Shown here: positions 24,839 to 38,308 of the stretch, piece after piece
Layout of the letters: each line of letters begins with the position of its first letter
Position numbering within the stretch: the stretch's first letter is position 1
Assembly (NCBI GenBank): GCA_023678885.1
Contig: CM043002.1
Span: 1,444,022 to 1,508,021 of the forward strand
Direction: 5' to 3'
Source: Pogostemon cablin
Taxonomy: Eukaryota; Streptophyta; Magnoliopsida; Lamiales; Lamiaceae
DNA length: 64,000 nt
Translations under genes and position numbers: made by a program
The notes under the pieces: generated by a model
The model's database searches: none
Told to the model about the DNA's origin: nothing
What the model saw: only the letters and a program-made list of their open reading frames with translations

Positions 24839-24899
24839 AGACTCGCAGGTTGCTCCGGAGGAGTCAGTGCCACTACATTCAACGGAGTCAAAGTTGACG
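24839..24899 (+). other. Isolated exon-like fragment
   Basis: A GC-richer stretch of about 60 bp is preceded by CCAACAG and followed by GTAAAT, like an internal exon with acceptor and donor. One frame reads AGCSGGVSATTFNGVKVD. It sits in AT-rich sequence with no neighbouring exons, so it is probably a gene relic. I do not recognise the family. Confidence 0.3.
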
Positions 24900-26554
24900 T
24901 AAATTTCAATTTAAGTCTTGGAATATATTTATCATATTACAAGTACTACTCCCAAAAAGCAAGAAGAATTAGATGAGAAGATCTCATAAAGGCGTTAAAT
25001 ATAAGGATTAATTTTAAAAAAGATGAATTAAATCGGAAGATCACATAAAGGCCTTAAAAAGACTAATTTTGAAAAAAAAAATGGACTAAACTAGATAAAA
25101 GGATTAAATTTGGACAAAAATATCAAAATTCAAAAAAAGAAAAAATCAATAAAAAAAGAATTAAAATTGAAATATGCTAGTATAAATAAAGCATGTATTT
25201 TTATATTTCCTCTAACTAAAATAAGGGTTGATATACGGTGTGCACATGTGTATTTATATAAATTTTTATTCAATACTCTCTTCGTCACCTTCAAAGAATT
25301 CATTTTTCCATTTTGGGAGTCTCATCTAAAGATTTTTTTTTACACACATGAGACACACATGCTAATGCTAATGCTAATCCCTAATGCTAATGCTATAAAT
25401 TAATATTGAGACAAGACCACGAAATGGACAATAAAGAGTTCCTAGTTTAATCTGTTATTTTGTCAGTCTTTAGCTTCCTTATTTTCAAGATAATGTGAAA
25501 AGAAAGAAAAAAGAAAGAGTAATTATATTAATTTGTTAATGTTTTCAGCATCCTCCTATTTATGTTTGTCCTGAGAATTTGAATTTGTTTAAAATCCATG
25601 ATAGTCTTTCATTATTTTTAATTGCTTTGCCATATTTAAATTTTATTTCAAGTGGGTAGACGTACTGGGGATTGGAAACTATGGAATCTCCTTCTATACG
25701 ACACGAGGGGCATTGAAAATATAATGATTAGTGATACATGTTTATTTGAGAGTTTTAACTTTATATAAAATGTATATGTAAGAGTTATTAATTTATATAT
25801 AAAAAAAAAGAAAGAGAAGAGGTGAAAGATTAAAATTATAAAAATATTAAATGATGAGAGAGAATATGCAGAAGGTGGGTATAATGAGAATAGTAGGGTT
25901 TGTAAATATACAGGGATGATTTTGTATGAATTTTAAAAATCAATTCCAGTTTTTAAAACGGAACACAAACATCAATAAAATCCTAGGGTGCACGTAGACA
26001 TTTTATTCATTATTTTAAGTTAATCTTTATCATTAGATAAAATAATATTAAAATTTTAAAAAATTAACTACCAACTACACCTTATTTTAACGGGAACCAT
26101 ATAAAGAATCATATCCTTAATTCAATTCAACTTTTAATCTAGACTAAATTTATGGAATCACCCTTAATTTTATTCTTCAAATTATATCAATTCAATTCAG
26201 ACTAAAAATTGTTTAACTCTTGAATTGTATGGACTTTGTGTGTAGAGTATTTCATGTTTTTTTTTAATTATTTATAATTTTTATTATAGATGTTATTGTT
26301 GGAGAATTAAGGTGAATGAAAAAGTAATTTTAAATTGGTGTCTATTAGATTAAAGTGTGTATATGAAAAAGTATGAATAAGGGTATGATTAATAAATAAA
26401 TCGTGTTTTTTATGAAGAGACATTTGCATTTGATTAAAAATCAAATCCAATGGTTAGGTCACTTCACGTAAAGACGCCTTCACATCTGGGCCTTTATTTC
26501 CATAATTCGACACTCAAATTTGACTTGAAAATGATTCTAAATACACGCTCACAC

Positions 26555-27190
26555 TCACATGTTGTGAAAATCCAATAAAGTCTAGTGAAGTCGAGTTGTT
26601 CAAACTAATTCGTAGTGTATTCTATATCGTCCTACTCTTAAGGTGAGTTCATAATATCAATTGGTTCGGTGTATCTTGTGATTTGTAGTGCTACTATCAC
26701 AAGATTTGAGTCGTGTATCTTGGAGATAATTTCCATCGAACCGTAAGTACCAGAGCTGGGGCAATTTCGTCTTAAGGAGAAAGAGTGTAACTCTTAACTT
26801 GACTCAAATTCTATTCTTATTTTTTCTGTCATGTTTTTCTAGTCAACATATTACACAAAAACTCAAATATACCTAACAATATACGGCTGCTCCAGCTACA
26901 TTTTCGGCAACTGCATCTCCGTCGACGGCTCCAGCGTCATTTTCGACGATATTTCCGGCGACGGCTCCAATGACATTTCTGAGGATATTTCCAGCGACGT
27001 CGGCGACTGCTCCGACAACAGCTCCGGCGGAGAATATGTTGGAGTTCGATCTGGCTCGATATTACCTCAACGATGAAAAAAAACCGTGGCCCACCCCACC
27101 AGTGGCCCGTCCCGCAAGTGACCCACCCCACTTGAACTCATCAAAAGTGGATTGTGGGCTAAACCGTCTCACCAACCTATTCTAACAGTT
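26555..27190 (+). mobile_element. Retrotransposon-like fragment (LTR-like sequence plus Pro/Ala-rich frame)
   Basis: From 26555 (TGTTGTGAAAATCC) the sequence has the look of a plant LTR with leader. It is followed by a Thr/Pro/Ala-rich open stretch from about 26885, which runs on in frame to ENMLEFDLARYYLNDEKK and stops at 27183-27185. No protease, integrase or reverse transcriptase is seen. It may be a short gag-like remnant; family assignment is uncertain. Confidence 0.35.
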
Positions 27191-27653
27191 CTAACGGTGG
27201 GTTCTGACCTATTCTAAATGAGTCCTATAATGCATAAAAAAAAATAAAGATCCCTTTAAGGCTTAATTTGAGGGGGAGAATTTTTTTTTTTTTAAATAAG
27301 AGAACTTGGAGCCCTTGATTGAGACACTAAACACCGACTCTACGTGATAGTATTTTATTTTTTCAAAATATTAAACTTAAATCGTATCGATCCAATCACA
27401 CAATTTTTTTAACTGATGCACGTGTACAACTCAAAATAGAAAAAGAAAATTCCTAATATTTAAATTAGTAATAATAAATAAAGGGGTTAATGGGCTGGGC
27501 TGTTAACGGAGGCCCATTATCAATTATGAAATAAGTATCTGTTCTCCCTCTACAGTTATAGGCTGTTGTAGCATTTGCCAAATTTACTGGAGATATTTCC
27601 GTTTTCAAAACTGACGATTTCAATTGTTAAAACGTCAATTTTTTATTGCAATC

Positions 27654-30600
27654 ATGACTTTTTCATGGATTTCCTCCAGGACTTTCACCAATTTCTCCTC
27701 CGCAGCATCAACTTCCTCATCAATTCCCAACTTTTATCCATGGAAATTGCCCAAATTTCAGTTGGCGAGCCGAAGTGTGAATTACAGCTGTAAATGTGAA
27801 ATATCTGCTGCGGATGAGCAAAAATTAGTGCTTCATGATGCCCTTGATTTATCTGGCATTGATACTGCCCACGCCAGGGTAAATTGTATTTGCTTTTAGT
27901 TATTTCAAAGCTAGTGCAAGAAATTGGCAGTTTTTTTTATCAGATATTGGGGTTGACCGTTGATGAAAATTTGATAATTTCGATTCGGTGTTTGTTATGA
28001 TCAGAGCTCGGAAGTTTTTACATGTTGTTCAGGATTTTGTTGCAGATCCTGAAATAAGTTATACTATTCTATTAGATTTAAAATTTAGCTTAAAATGATG
28101 ACTTTGGTTAACAGTAGCTAGTCTCATTGTAATGAATAGAATGCTAGAAATGGTGTGCTATTTTAGCTTTAATCACTAGGATGGCCGTGTTGAGTTGTTA
28201 TAAGCGAGGAACTAACACCGGGTGTATGTGTAATTATCCTTCTTACTGATGTATTGGAACATGGGTTGAATGAGTTGAACATTGTGGGAGGTGCTGAGGC
28301 CATTGACTAACATATTTTTATTGTAAGTTGTTTCATAATTAACCACCTTTTTGGAACCATCTATGAGGCTAGTTTCTCTTCAGACACCATATTATTACCC
28401 AGTAAGTTGGTTAAGTATTATCTTTTCCATTTTCTTGCGAAATAAATAATGGTATTTCACTTTTTACTAATCGAACAGGCTGCAAGGATTGGCTTCTGCT
28501 CACAGATTGAAAAACTCTCTGACATTGAGAGAGAAACTAGCATTAGTATAAATAGAGGGGTTGATTTGGCCCGAACAGCTCTTCATATAGCAGCTGAGGA
28601 TGACTCCCTCATTTCACACTCTTCTGTTCCGCTTCCAGTTGATGATTTCATTGAGAGATTGGACAGCCTTTCTATGGGCTATTGCTCTCATTACAGCTCC
28701 TTATATAGATCCTCACCAGAGACTTTCCTAGAGTGTTTAGAAAGATTTCTTTATATAGATAAAGTAAGTTAAGCTTCTGTTTATATTTTACTGTTGGCTC
28801 TATATTGATATATTCTCTTTGTCATTGAGTTACTATGTAAAGGTTGTGTGCTGATTAGTATCCTGATATTGAAGGCATAGTATTTTGCATGATTGACATT
28901 TTGGTTTTAATTTTTGAGATGGATGCTGGAAACTTGTAGTATTAGGAAATTTGAGCAGACATAAAGCTATTAATAACACCATATTATGTAAAAGTAATCT
29001 GGTAAGCTGACAATTTGACATGGGTTTCATGAGAGAAAAATGCGTCTTGAAAGATAATGTATTGATTATCATAATTTTATATATTGACAGCTGTTCAAAA
29101 GTTGCACTCTTAGGCTCCAGACCAATTGTGGATGGCAAATTATGGCAGTAGTTCAGAATCAGAACTAGGCTCTTATATTCTTTTAATAAAAATGGTGAAC
29201 CATTTTTGTAAAGTGAAGATAGAGTATGAACTCTGAAGTAGTTGCTCGCAGAGCTTATTATGTTTGAGTCTTGCTATTAGATGCCATTGTATAGGCTCAG
29301 CCATGACAAAAGGTATTACAGACGACTCAAGAAAGTATTGATGTGGACCATTTGTCAAAATTTGTACTGGTGGGGTTGGTTTTTGAACGTGAAAGGGACG
29401 AGATTTTAACAAAGGGCAATGCTGATATCTGATATTAATGTTAAACTAAAGATAGGTTGGTTATGTAAACTTTTCTAAGAACTTTGGCCAACTATTATGG
29501 CAAAGCAATGATTAACAAATAAGCTAAATTTTCTTGTTTATGTCTATTTACTTGATCACAACCTTATCTGAAATACCTTCAGAGAAACTTAATCAATTTT
29601 TTTTAAGAACTTTATTTAACGTCTTTCGAATATGAATGTTTATGATTTAGAAGAGGCAGAAGGAAGATAAATGCCCAGATTAATCAGATTTAAAGATGTT
29701 GCAATCTTTTTATTATGCTGGTATTATATACAGCATGCAACATCCAAACAGATGGATGAAATGATGGAGTAATGGAAGGTTCATTTGCAATTCAGAAGAT
29801 CATTTGTGTATTTGTTATAATAACCTGTTCAAGAGAACAAATTTTACCTTATAATGATTATTCTATATTTGGCTTATACTCAGCCCATGTTCATGATTAT
29901 GTTTCCCTTAATCCTATAGGCAGTTAAATAAAGTAGGTACATCAATGTGAATTATATTTCCTCTTCTTCCTCATTTATACTTGGATAAATTCTTGGACAG
30001 AACATATGTCTCTTGTTCTTTCTTCCATCTTCACTCTGCTGAGGGATTAGTTTGCTTAGTAACTTAGTTGCAGAAGATGAACTTGTTTTCTAGATAATTG
30101 TTCTGCGAAGATTCTTTATTGATAGCACTAATTATCTTGTATTTCGTGCTGATTTTAAGAACCCAACTGTGACTTCACTGGCCCTTTTCAGGGTTTTCGG
30201 AGAACAACTGCCAGAAACCAAATAGAGCACCGAGCCCTGTATCTCAATTCTGTATTGGCCTCTTCAACTTCCAGGATGAATTATTATTATCAATTATTTT
30301 AAATGTAAGCGAAGGTTCATTACTCCTGAAAACATACATATTTTACAGGTATTGACACATCGTTCAGGTTCTGTTTCTATGCTCTCCCTTATTTACTCGG
30401 AGATTCTAAAGATGCTTCGCATGTGGGGTCTCCTGAATTTTGATGTGGAAATCTTCTTCCCTCATGACCCTTATGGTTCTCCCAGAGGGTATCTAAAACA
30501 AAAGAGCAAAGAATCTGATCAATCACATATTATGACATCGCAGTCTTTATTAGTGGAGGTAAAAATCATTATCTGTATTTCATGATTATGATTTTTCACT

Positions 30601-33035
30601 TATCTATTCATATGCATGGAACCTTCTTGTGAGGTACATTAGAGGGAACTGTGCTAACTTGTTGGTTGGTTGGTATAAATGCTTTATCTTGTTCAATTGC
30701 TTCTTGATCCTTGTGGAAAACTGGCATATAGAATGTAAAGATATTAGGCTTTCGAAATTGTGTTTCTGTATTTGCCATTTATCAAGATGTACTGCCAGAT
30801 ATGATTTATATCCATTGCTGCAATTGTAGAGAACTGCTGCTCTAATTTCGAAATTAAAAATTTATGTCATACGTCCAACATTAGACAGACTAGAATTTTA
30901 TGCAGCATCGAAATAAGTAGTGTGTTCTTTTTACGACTTTGTGCCAGTCATCAATCCTCAGGGAATTTGCAAGAACAAATAACCCAGATTTGTAATGTAA
31001 TCCTGCCACCTTGAAATTCAAAGGCTTGGTGTTCATCATAATTTTGTGTTAATCTTTTGAGGATAACCCCCTCCTGGTTTGAAAGGGATGGCCTGCATCC
31101 ATTGACACAGTCAGGGGTGGTGTCCTGTGTGTGTAACACGGTCACACCTGCTGTTTCTGCAAGAAGTTCTTTGTACCTTTATTGGTTTAGCAAAGTTGCA
31201 GCCTAGCCAATTCATTCCCCGTCCTCACATGTTTTTGGTTCTATGAATTGATGGTTCTTTTTCTTCTTTGTATGGAGCATGATCTTTTAGCTTGTAATTT
31301 TAACTAATTGAGGTCCTCCCATCAAACTCATATGACATGAAAAACATTATTGAGCTTGTGATGCAATTTCCATTTGACTTTGGACTGCTTTCCTTTTATA
31401 TCTATAATTTAGCCATCTCATAGTGGTTATATTGGAAAAAATGCTGCAGCTATTTGAGTTATACTGTTATTCACAATCATGTACAGATATTAAATGATTT
31501 AAAGAATGCTTTCTGGCCATTTCGACTTGATCATGCTGGAAGTCCCTTCTTGAGAGCAGCAGAAGCTGCTCAGCGTTTAAATGGTTCCATAAAGCCTAAC
31601 GAAAGGTACTATCAAACTAATTTAGATAAAACCTTTATGATACACTGTACATAATAAAGGATGTTCCTTCATTTCACTCGATATCTTCGGCTTCTTTATT
31701 TAATGCAGTGCATTGGAACTTGCATCTGCCAAGGCTGCTCGGCATAGACTGCAACGTGGTGTTTGGACTAGTGTTCATTTTGGGGATATGCGTCGTGCTC
31801 TATCAGGTATTTTATTGTATGGACTCCAGCTCCAGTCACCTATATTGGTTATCATCCACACTAGTGGCTCTCTGAACATGGTGAATACCACCATATGCTA
31901 TTTCTGGGATCTAGATATAAGTTCTGGGGTCAGTTCTTTGAACCACGCGGATGATCAACTTTGTTGGAGGAACTCATTCTTATTGTGACCTGCAAACTAA
32001 AAAAAAATAAAATCTGCCTTTTACTGGCTAGGAAGTCTAAACTTCATATATTTTTGGTGTATATTAGAGTTTAAAATTAGGTTGTTCCGATTCCTATTAT
32101 CCGAAGAAGCAAGTTTTGCATAAAGAAAACAAATGTGCTATGGAGACTAAATACATGCTATAAAACTATAAAACCTGAGAGATGGATGTTAATGAGAAAC
32201 ATATGCGATCTATCTTATTTACTTCAAACCATAGGGGAGATGTCCATATTATCCTTAATTAGACCATTATTGATGAGCAGGCTGTGCATATTCAACCTAG
32301 ATAATAATTGAAAAAACAGGCTGGTGGCGACACATGCATTGTCTAGTCAAAATGTGAACAATTCCGGCATATCTTCCTGCAAGAGACATCAATATATATA
32401 AAGATTTTGCTATATACGAGGAAAGTAAGAAAATGTCTCTGAAACAATGGATCTGAATTTGGAAGTATCGCCCCCTGTCAATAACTCGTGTTTCCATGTC
32501 TAGCACATTGTACTAATTGAAAGTAAATTAGAACATTCAATCATTGATTTGCGCACTTCATAATGCTTTATCTTAAATTATAATATTAATTCATCTATCC
32601 ATATCTTATAAGTTGTCTTTATGTTCATTCTCGTTTCAAAACATCTGTGACAGCTTGTGAACGCCTTATATTACTCAAAAGTGATCCAAAGGAATTACGA
32701 GACTATGCCGTTCTCCTCTACCATTGTGGATTCTATGAGGAATCACTGCATTACCTCACACTATATCAGGCTACAAAGGTACAGCTTCTCAAATCCAGTC
32801 ACTAACACAGTTGCTGTGCTACTCCCAGTGTAAATGTTTGTGTTCAGAGAAAAATTACTGATAAATGATTAACGACTCAATGCTACGTTAGCAGGAATCT
32901 GGTTCAACCAACGATTTGGAGGAAGAAGCCGTAGAGAAACTAATAGTTCGCCTGAATCTCATTTCGATGGAGGGTGGTTGGTCTTGTCTGCCAGACAAAA
33001 GAAGTATCCTTTTCAACAATTCTGAGCCATGGTAA
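27654..33035 (+). CDS. SirB1/transglutaminase-like protein with C-terminal TPR-like region, predicted plastid
   Basis: Eight exons encode 420 residues: 27654-27878, 28479-28763, 30192-30251, 30349-30558, 31487-31605, 31709-31806, 32654-32778, 32895-33035; all GT-AG and in phase. The start ATG at 27654 gives a Ser/Thr-rich, acid-poor N-terminus (MTFSWISSRTFTNFSS), typical of a chloroplast transit peptide. From about residue 76 it matches the SirB1 N-terminal transglutaminase-like family: a domain with ARTALHIAAEDD, then LNSVLTHRSGSVSMLSLIYSEILKML. The Cys of active transglutaminases is not seen at the expected place, so it is probably non-enzymatic. The C-terminus, with helical pairs (LASAKAARHRLQRGVW, LRDYAVLLYHCGFYEESLHYL), resembles TPR repeats. 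The third exon is only 60 bp. The exact role in plants is unknown to me. Confidence 0.85.
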
Positions 33036-33543
33036 TGCTTGTTCCTAAATTAGAAGCTCTTTCAATACGATATATAGTAGTATATCTAGTACCAAGGTCG
33101 AAGGTGTGCTCAAGCTGTAAGTGTATCTCTCAATTTAATTGAAGTCTCAGAATCTAGTCATCCCACCTCCTGTCGTAACTTGAGAAATGTAAGAGAAAAA
33201 GTATGCTCTAGTATAGTTACACTACTTGTAAATATGAAATAATACTAAGGTTTAACTAAATGTTATTTACCATGTGTCTATTTGAAATATGAGATGTGTC
33301 CTAAAACTTGGGATGCTTTAGGGTATAACTCTCGAAAGTCTCAAATTCAAAACTTGAGTTGCAATCAACAATTGATTGGACCGCATAAGTATCCTCTTTT
33401 TTTTTTCAAAGAGTAATTAAATTATTTCTACATGATCCAATTAAATTTAAAGAGTAATTTATAGGGTGATTTTTCAACTTACAGAAATTTTGGGCGAATG
33501 TTTTGGGAGGGGCACCGGTTTCTTCTATGGAAGTTATGGGATA

Positions 33544-33763
33544 CTCCTTCCGTCATCTTCAGAGAGGGTCTTTTTTTCAATTTGGGCGTCCTATCCAAAA
33601 AGTCTTTTTTCTTTTTTACACATATGAGACCCACACACATCTACTAATACAATTAAAATATGAGATCTACACTCTCACTAATATAATTATCCACTACACA
33701 TTAAATAATATTACTCCTTAATCCACGTGCAAAAAAGTAAAAGACCTGAGGTACGGAGGGGAG
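33544..33763. mobile_element. Stowaway-type MITE, copy A
   Basis: A 220-bp element with CTCCTTCCGTC at the left and GTACGGAGGGGAG at the right, flanked by TA on both sides (33542-33543 and 33764-33765). The interior matches the copy at 39297-39522, with shared words such as ACACATATGAG and CTAATACAATTAAAA. No coding capacity. Confidence 0.85.
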
Positions 33764-34132
33764 TACTAATTATTGCCTATAGTTTTCTTGGTATATGATG
33801 GTCTAATTTTTGATGGTAAATGACCCCAAGTGTTTGGATAATTTAGATTACACAATCAAATCCTTTTAATATTTTTGACTAAAGGATTTTAAATCACTAA
33901 CTAAGCCATGATTTAAATTTTATGGAATTGAATTTATGTTATTATGTGTTTGGAGTTGATGCTATGCGAACAAATTTTATGGTGTGATGGTATCAATTCA
34001 CGTACGATTATGGACTCGAAATAAATTAATTTGGAATCATTTCAAAGTGCAAATACTTGCATTATAGCATGCATGCATTCTGAGTTCCAACAGGCAACAT
34101 GAAAATACTAAGGGGTTTTAGGGTTTAGGTTG

Positions 34133-34145
34133 GAAGAGAAAGAGA

Positions 34146-34176
<31 letters not shown>
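34133..34176. repeat. (GA)n microsatellite
   Basis: GAGAAA repeats passing into a pure GA dinucleotide run. Confidence 0.95.
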
Positions 34177-34666
34177 CAAACAGAGTTTGCCTATGGCGAC
34201 TAATCGGGCCCCCACACCCCTAACAGGTGAGGGGGTGGTGGTGGTACACGGCCCGATTTCAATTGATCGGGCCGGGCCCTAAAGTTTTATACTACTTCAA
34301 GTGATCGGGCTAGAGAAAGTACAAGTTAGTTATGTTTCCAACAGCAAATATGGGTGAAACAAAATGTATTCACATTGCTATCGCCATTGTTAACCTTGTG
34401 TACAAGCTTAAGCTTATTCACTGCTGAGATCCCAGAGATTTCATCCCTGGGACCAAAAGAATGGGTACAAGAAACGATCCGCGCGCAGCACCGTTAGTCT
34501 GCTCATCCGTATCTCAACAAAAAAATGTGCAACTTTTCTGTACCTATAAATACAACAGGATGAAAAAGCTACCTATAACCAACCATCTTCCAACCCTTTT
34601 ACCATGGCAAACTCAGCAATAGTGTTCATCTCAACTGCATGTATGGATACCAGTTATCCGATTTCT

Positions 34667-37600
34667 TCAAGTCTCTTCAGTGAAAACTCTCAGTATGAAG
34701 TCACGAAAACGCTTGGAGTATTGTTTGGGATCTACAGCAGAAATCGAGCTTGCATCGTACTGGAATGACTTGTATGCATGCTCCAGCTTCTTGCTGATGT
34801 CGTAATCTTGTAGGATGTCGATGATACCAAACACTAGGATGACGTCGTAGTACTCCCCCGTTGGCTCCCCCACCAGCTGAGCCTCACCGGTGTTTCTTCT
34901 CACTGTTAGCTCAGCTCGAGCAGGAATGTTTGAACCTAATCTAATTGATGTTGATCTGTCCACAGTTATCAATGTCACAAACAGACAATGCTGACTGATT
35001 CATCCATGGAGTAGTAGTAAGAAATGCTTACCGGTTCATATCTGGTGATCGAGAACCTGCTCCAGTGGGAGTTCGACTGCCAGAAACACTAGCCTCAGTG
35101 TTTAGTGGCTCCCCAGATTGAGACATATCTCTGAAGTGAATCCCCACTAGAAGACTGTAATCCATAATCCTTTCCTGTTCAAGAAAGTCGCAGTCTCGGT
35201 CCACTTGACTGCGTCGTATTCAAACTTTCAGTCATAAGGAAACTTACAGCACACAGAGAAACTTCCTATATTAAACCTTAAAAATCCAACCATACTTGCA
35301 TTACTTAAATTCTTTGATTTTGAGCTAATGTAAGCATGCTGGCAGCACGGATTACTTCTACGTTAGAAGATCGCGTAGGTTGAAGTACGAGTATCAGTAA
35401 AGGCTAGCCAACCCCACAAGTATAAGAAATGAGCATTGATGATAGACTGAGTTTTTATTTCAACAAGAAAACCAGAAGATTGGAAGCAGAATATATCTTG
35501 CTAAAAACAGATTGGGATTTTACCTGCAGAACTCTCGGAATCTAGACTTTTGTAATCTGAAGATGAAATTCAAATCAAGATCCTTGAGGGTGGTTGTTGA
35601 GTCAATCTCAGAGTCGGGTTTATCAGTTAACCGACCATGGGAAGAACCTTTCAAGTCGAATCGTCTATGGATGCCAAAATCAGTACAAAACAAATTCCCC
35701 ATTATGACAAACCGAACCTGCTTGTCCATTGCAGGATTTTGAGTAAGAGACATAAACATTGAGATGACAAAAAGACAGAGAAATGAATAACTTCGTTCGA
35801 GTCACCTTCTTTTGTGCAGGGCCAGTTAGCTTCACACAGTGAAGGCCAAAAATTTTTGTCACGAGGGTGTTTTCAAAGGCCCGGACGTGTTTATAATAAG
35901 CTGAAAGCATTCTTATAAGCACCTGCTATGGAACCATGAACGCAGTTTGCTGTTATACAATATAACTTAGAGTAACTGCAAAGATACTTACAAACGTCTA
36001 CATTACATTGAAACTCACTTTTGCTTCTGACTTTTTCATGGTTTTAATCATGTATCTGTCGTCGTTGGTCAAGTAAAAGAAGCTTCCACTTTTTCCAGGT
36101 GATGAGAGCTCCCTAAGGGCATCATTTCCACATATGGATATCATGTAATCTGCTGGATCCACCTTAAACAATTTTCTAAGTGCCCTGTAAACAAATAAGA
36201 CACTTCCATATTTAGAAAGAAACTTAAGAACTAGCTCAATCCTGCTTAAACTCTTCGTTTCAACGGCTAGAAACTCAAACACTACGAAAAATGCATGATA
36301 TTTACGTGTGTGAGAGCTTATACTCATCTGTCTTTGAAAATGTAGAGTAGTCAAGAAAAAATACGAAGAATTCTCTACAAGTATGTATCAGAAATCAGAA
36401 ATTTCATAACATCAAGCGAGAAACTTAAATATGCTGGAAGAAAAGTCGTTTTATTGCCTTGTAATCCAATGTGACAGTACCTCACCTGAAAACCAGTGGG
36501 CAGTAATCCTTCCATCTAAAATCGCATGATTGGTGAGGTGGTGTGTGCTTAGATCCGGCTTGAGGAAATCTCGTCCATATTTTATCCCTCGGATCAAAAG
36601 CTGAAGACTTTAGATCGAGGGATGTGGCTGGAGCAGGTCTTCCAACAGCATGCCTGAAAGATGGTAAAAAAAAAAAAAATGGAGCCACAAGTTCAAAAAG
36701 AGAAAGTAGTACACAAAAGTACAGGTATAGCAAAACCAACATGTTGGATTAATCTAATTCTTTTCTATAGATAGTCATTCTTCAAGATTTGCAACTACAG
36801 AGTAGATATAGCTACTGAAGTTTGACTCAGTTGCTGGTTAGTACATCAGAAACTCTGCATGTTGCTGATTAAACTCAACCTTTTTTTATTTGAAACGAAT
36901 TAACAATTTCATCTAAATTTAGCAATATTTGCAGCAATTAAGTTCACAAAAAGGGCAGAAGCATTTAATGCTCAAGATAAATGCAACAGAAAGAAATCTG
37001 AGTACAATTATTCAAGATCACTAATCTCCATATTCAAACCATTGCACAATCAGTGTAATAATCCACGTTCATTTCCCTACTTCTCGAATCTAAAGTTGGA
37101 TAAGTATATAATAGCATTGTGATCAAGAACCAGCAAATGTCCAAAAGACATTGTTACCTTATTCCAAGCTGCAAATTCAGCATGAGGTCATAATTCTTAT
37201 GGCCTTTTGATATTGTGTTGCCCTGTTTTTTTGATGGTTTTATTACAATGTGCGGTCGTGTGTATCCTAATTCTTCGCTTCTCATTGCCGGGGACCCTCC
37301 ATCTACCTCCCTACCAGACTCTAAACATCCACTACTACCATCAAAACTAAACTCAGATTCAGAGGCCATACTGTACCCAGTATTACTCAGCCTTGCCTTC
37401 TGCATCTCCTCCCCATCACAAGGCCAGTTAACCGTTTTCTGCGAAGGAAACTCGGAGATATCATCACCGGGGTTGATCCTACAGTCACTTAAGTTCTCCA
37501 AGTACACTTCCTGAGGATCCCATTCGAAACTACCTGACTGAGAACTAGATGGATAATAAGTCCCACTCTGCTCATTCTGGTCCTTACTCCACACTCCAAC

Positions 37601-38308
37601 ATAACAGCTTCCATCCACCCAACGGAACGTCCCGTTCCCTCTAGGCAATCCGACCTCCCAACTACCATCATACCGGTTCCCATTCACCCAAATCATCGTC
37701 CCATTACTGTTCATCCTCCCTCTCCTCCAATGGCCAATGTACTGATTCCCATTACTCCATATATACTTCCCCTTTCCATCGGGGCATCCCCGTCGCCAAT
37801 GGCCCTCATAACGGTCTCCATTGGTGTAATCACAAACCCCCTTACCATGTCTCAAGTTGGCAGCCCAGTTTCCCCTATAGTTTTCAATGGCTGAGCCAGT
37901 GAAGGTACCCTCACCCTCCATGAAACTAGTCTTGAATTGGCCCTCATATGTTGCACCAGAAGGCCAAGTGAACTTACCCCTCCCCATCATCCACCCTCTA
38001 AACCAATCACCAACATAAACACACCCATCCACCCACAGGCACTTGCCATGGCCGTGGGGCCAACTCTCTCCCCATTGGCCAATGTAAGTGTCGCCATTGG
38101 AGAACACCTTCTCAACATGAGAAACCTCAGGGTCTTGAATATCATCATCATCTACATGGGCTACTGACATTGCTGAAAATATGCTGTTTGCCCTTCTTCT
38201 TGCAGCAACTCGTGATTTCTTTAATTTTGCTTCCCAAACCTTGACAATGCCATTCAATCCGTTGCTCATTCTCTTTCTAACCACCCACCTTCTCTCTCTT
38301 ACAATCAC
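34667..38308 (-). CDS. PIP5K: Phosphatidylinositol 4-phosphate 5-kinase with eight MORN repeats
   Basis: Makes PI(4,5)P2 from PI4P at the plasma membrane. Seven minus-strand exons in transcript order: 38308-37158, 36653-36486, 36184-36019, 35922-35806, 35717-35524, 35208-35032, 34940-34667; all GT-AG and in phase, 748 residues. Eight MORN repeats (YxGxW core) start at residues 75, 98, 121, 144, 167, 190, 213 and 236, exactly 23 apart. This marks plant type I subfamily B enzymes. The kinase part has FFYLTNDDRYMIKTMKK (ATP-binding Lys), FDLKGSSHGR (554-563), MDYSLLVG (614-621) and GIIDILQDY, and ends DFILRVFTEET. A second Met at 38269 (MSNGLNG) would give 735 residues; I cannot decide between them. 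The basic N-terminus (KKSRVAARRRA) may bind membrane. The member number within the family is not assigned. Confidence 0.94.

Larger units (their letters stand above)
24383..27653. other. Intergenic region with repeat debris
   Basis: No complete gene. There are small direct duplications (about 24474-24505 and 24753-24783) and an exon-like fragment at 24839-24899. A partial Stowaway-like end lies at about 25276 (TACTCTCTTCGTC), a TAATGC triplet-pair repeat at about 25361-25392, and retrotransposon-like sequence at about 26555-27190. The last 150 bp should be promoter and leader of the SirB1-like gene. Confidence 0.5.
33036..34666. other. Intergenic region between convergent SirB1-like and PIP5K genes
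   Basis: This holds the 3' ends of two convergent genes, a Stowaway MITE (33544-33763), a GA microsatellite (34133-34176) and a GC-rich patch with several CGGGCC/GGCCCG words (34204-34315). No gene is supported. Confidence 0.7.
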
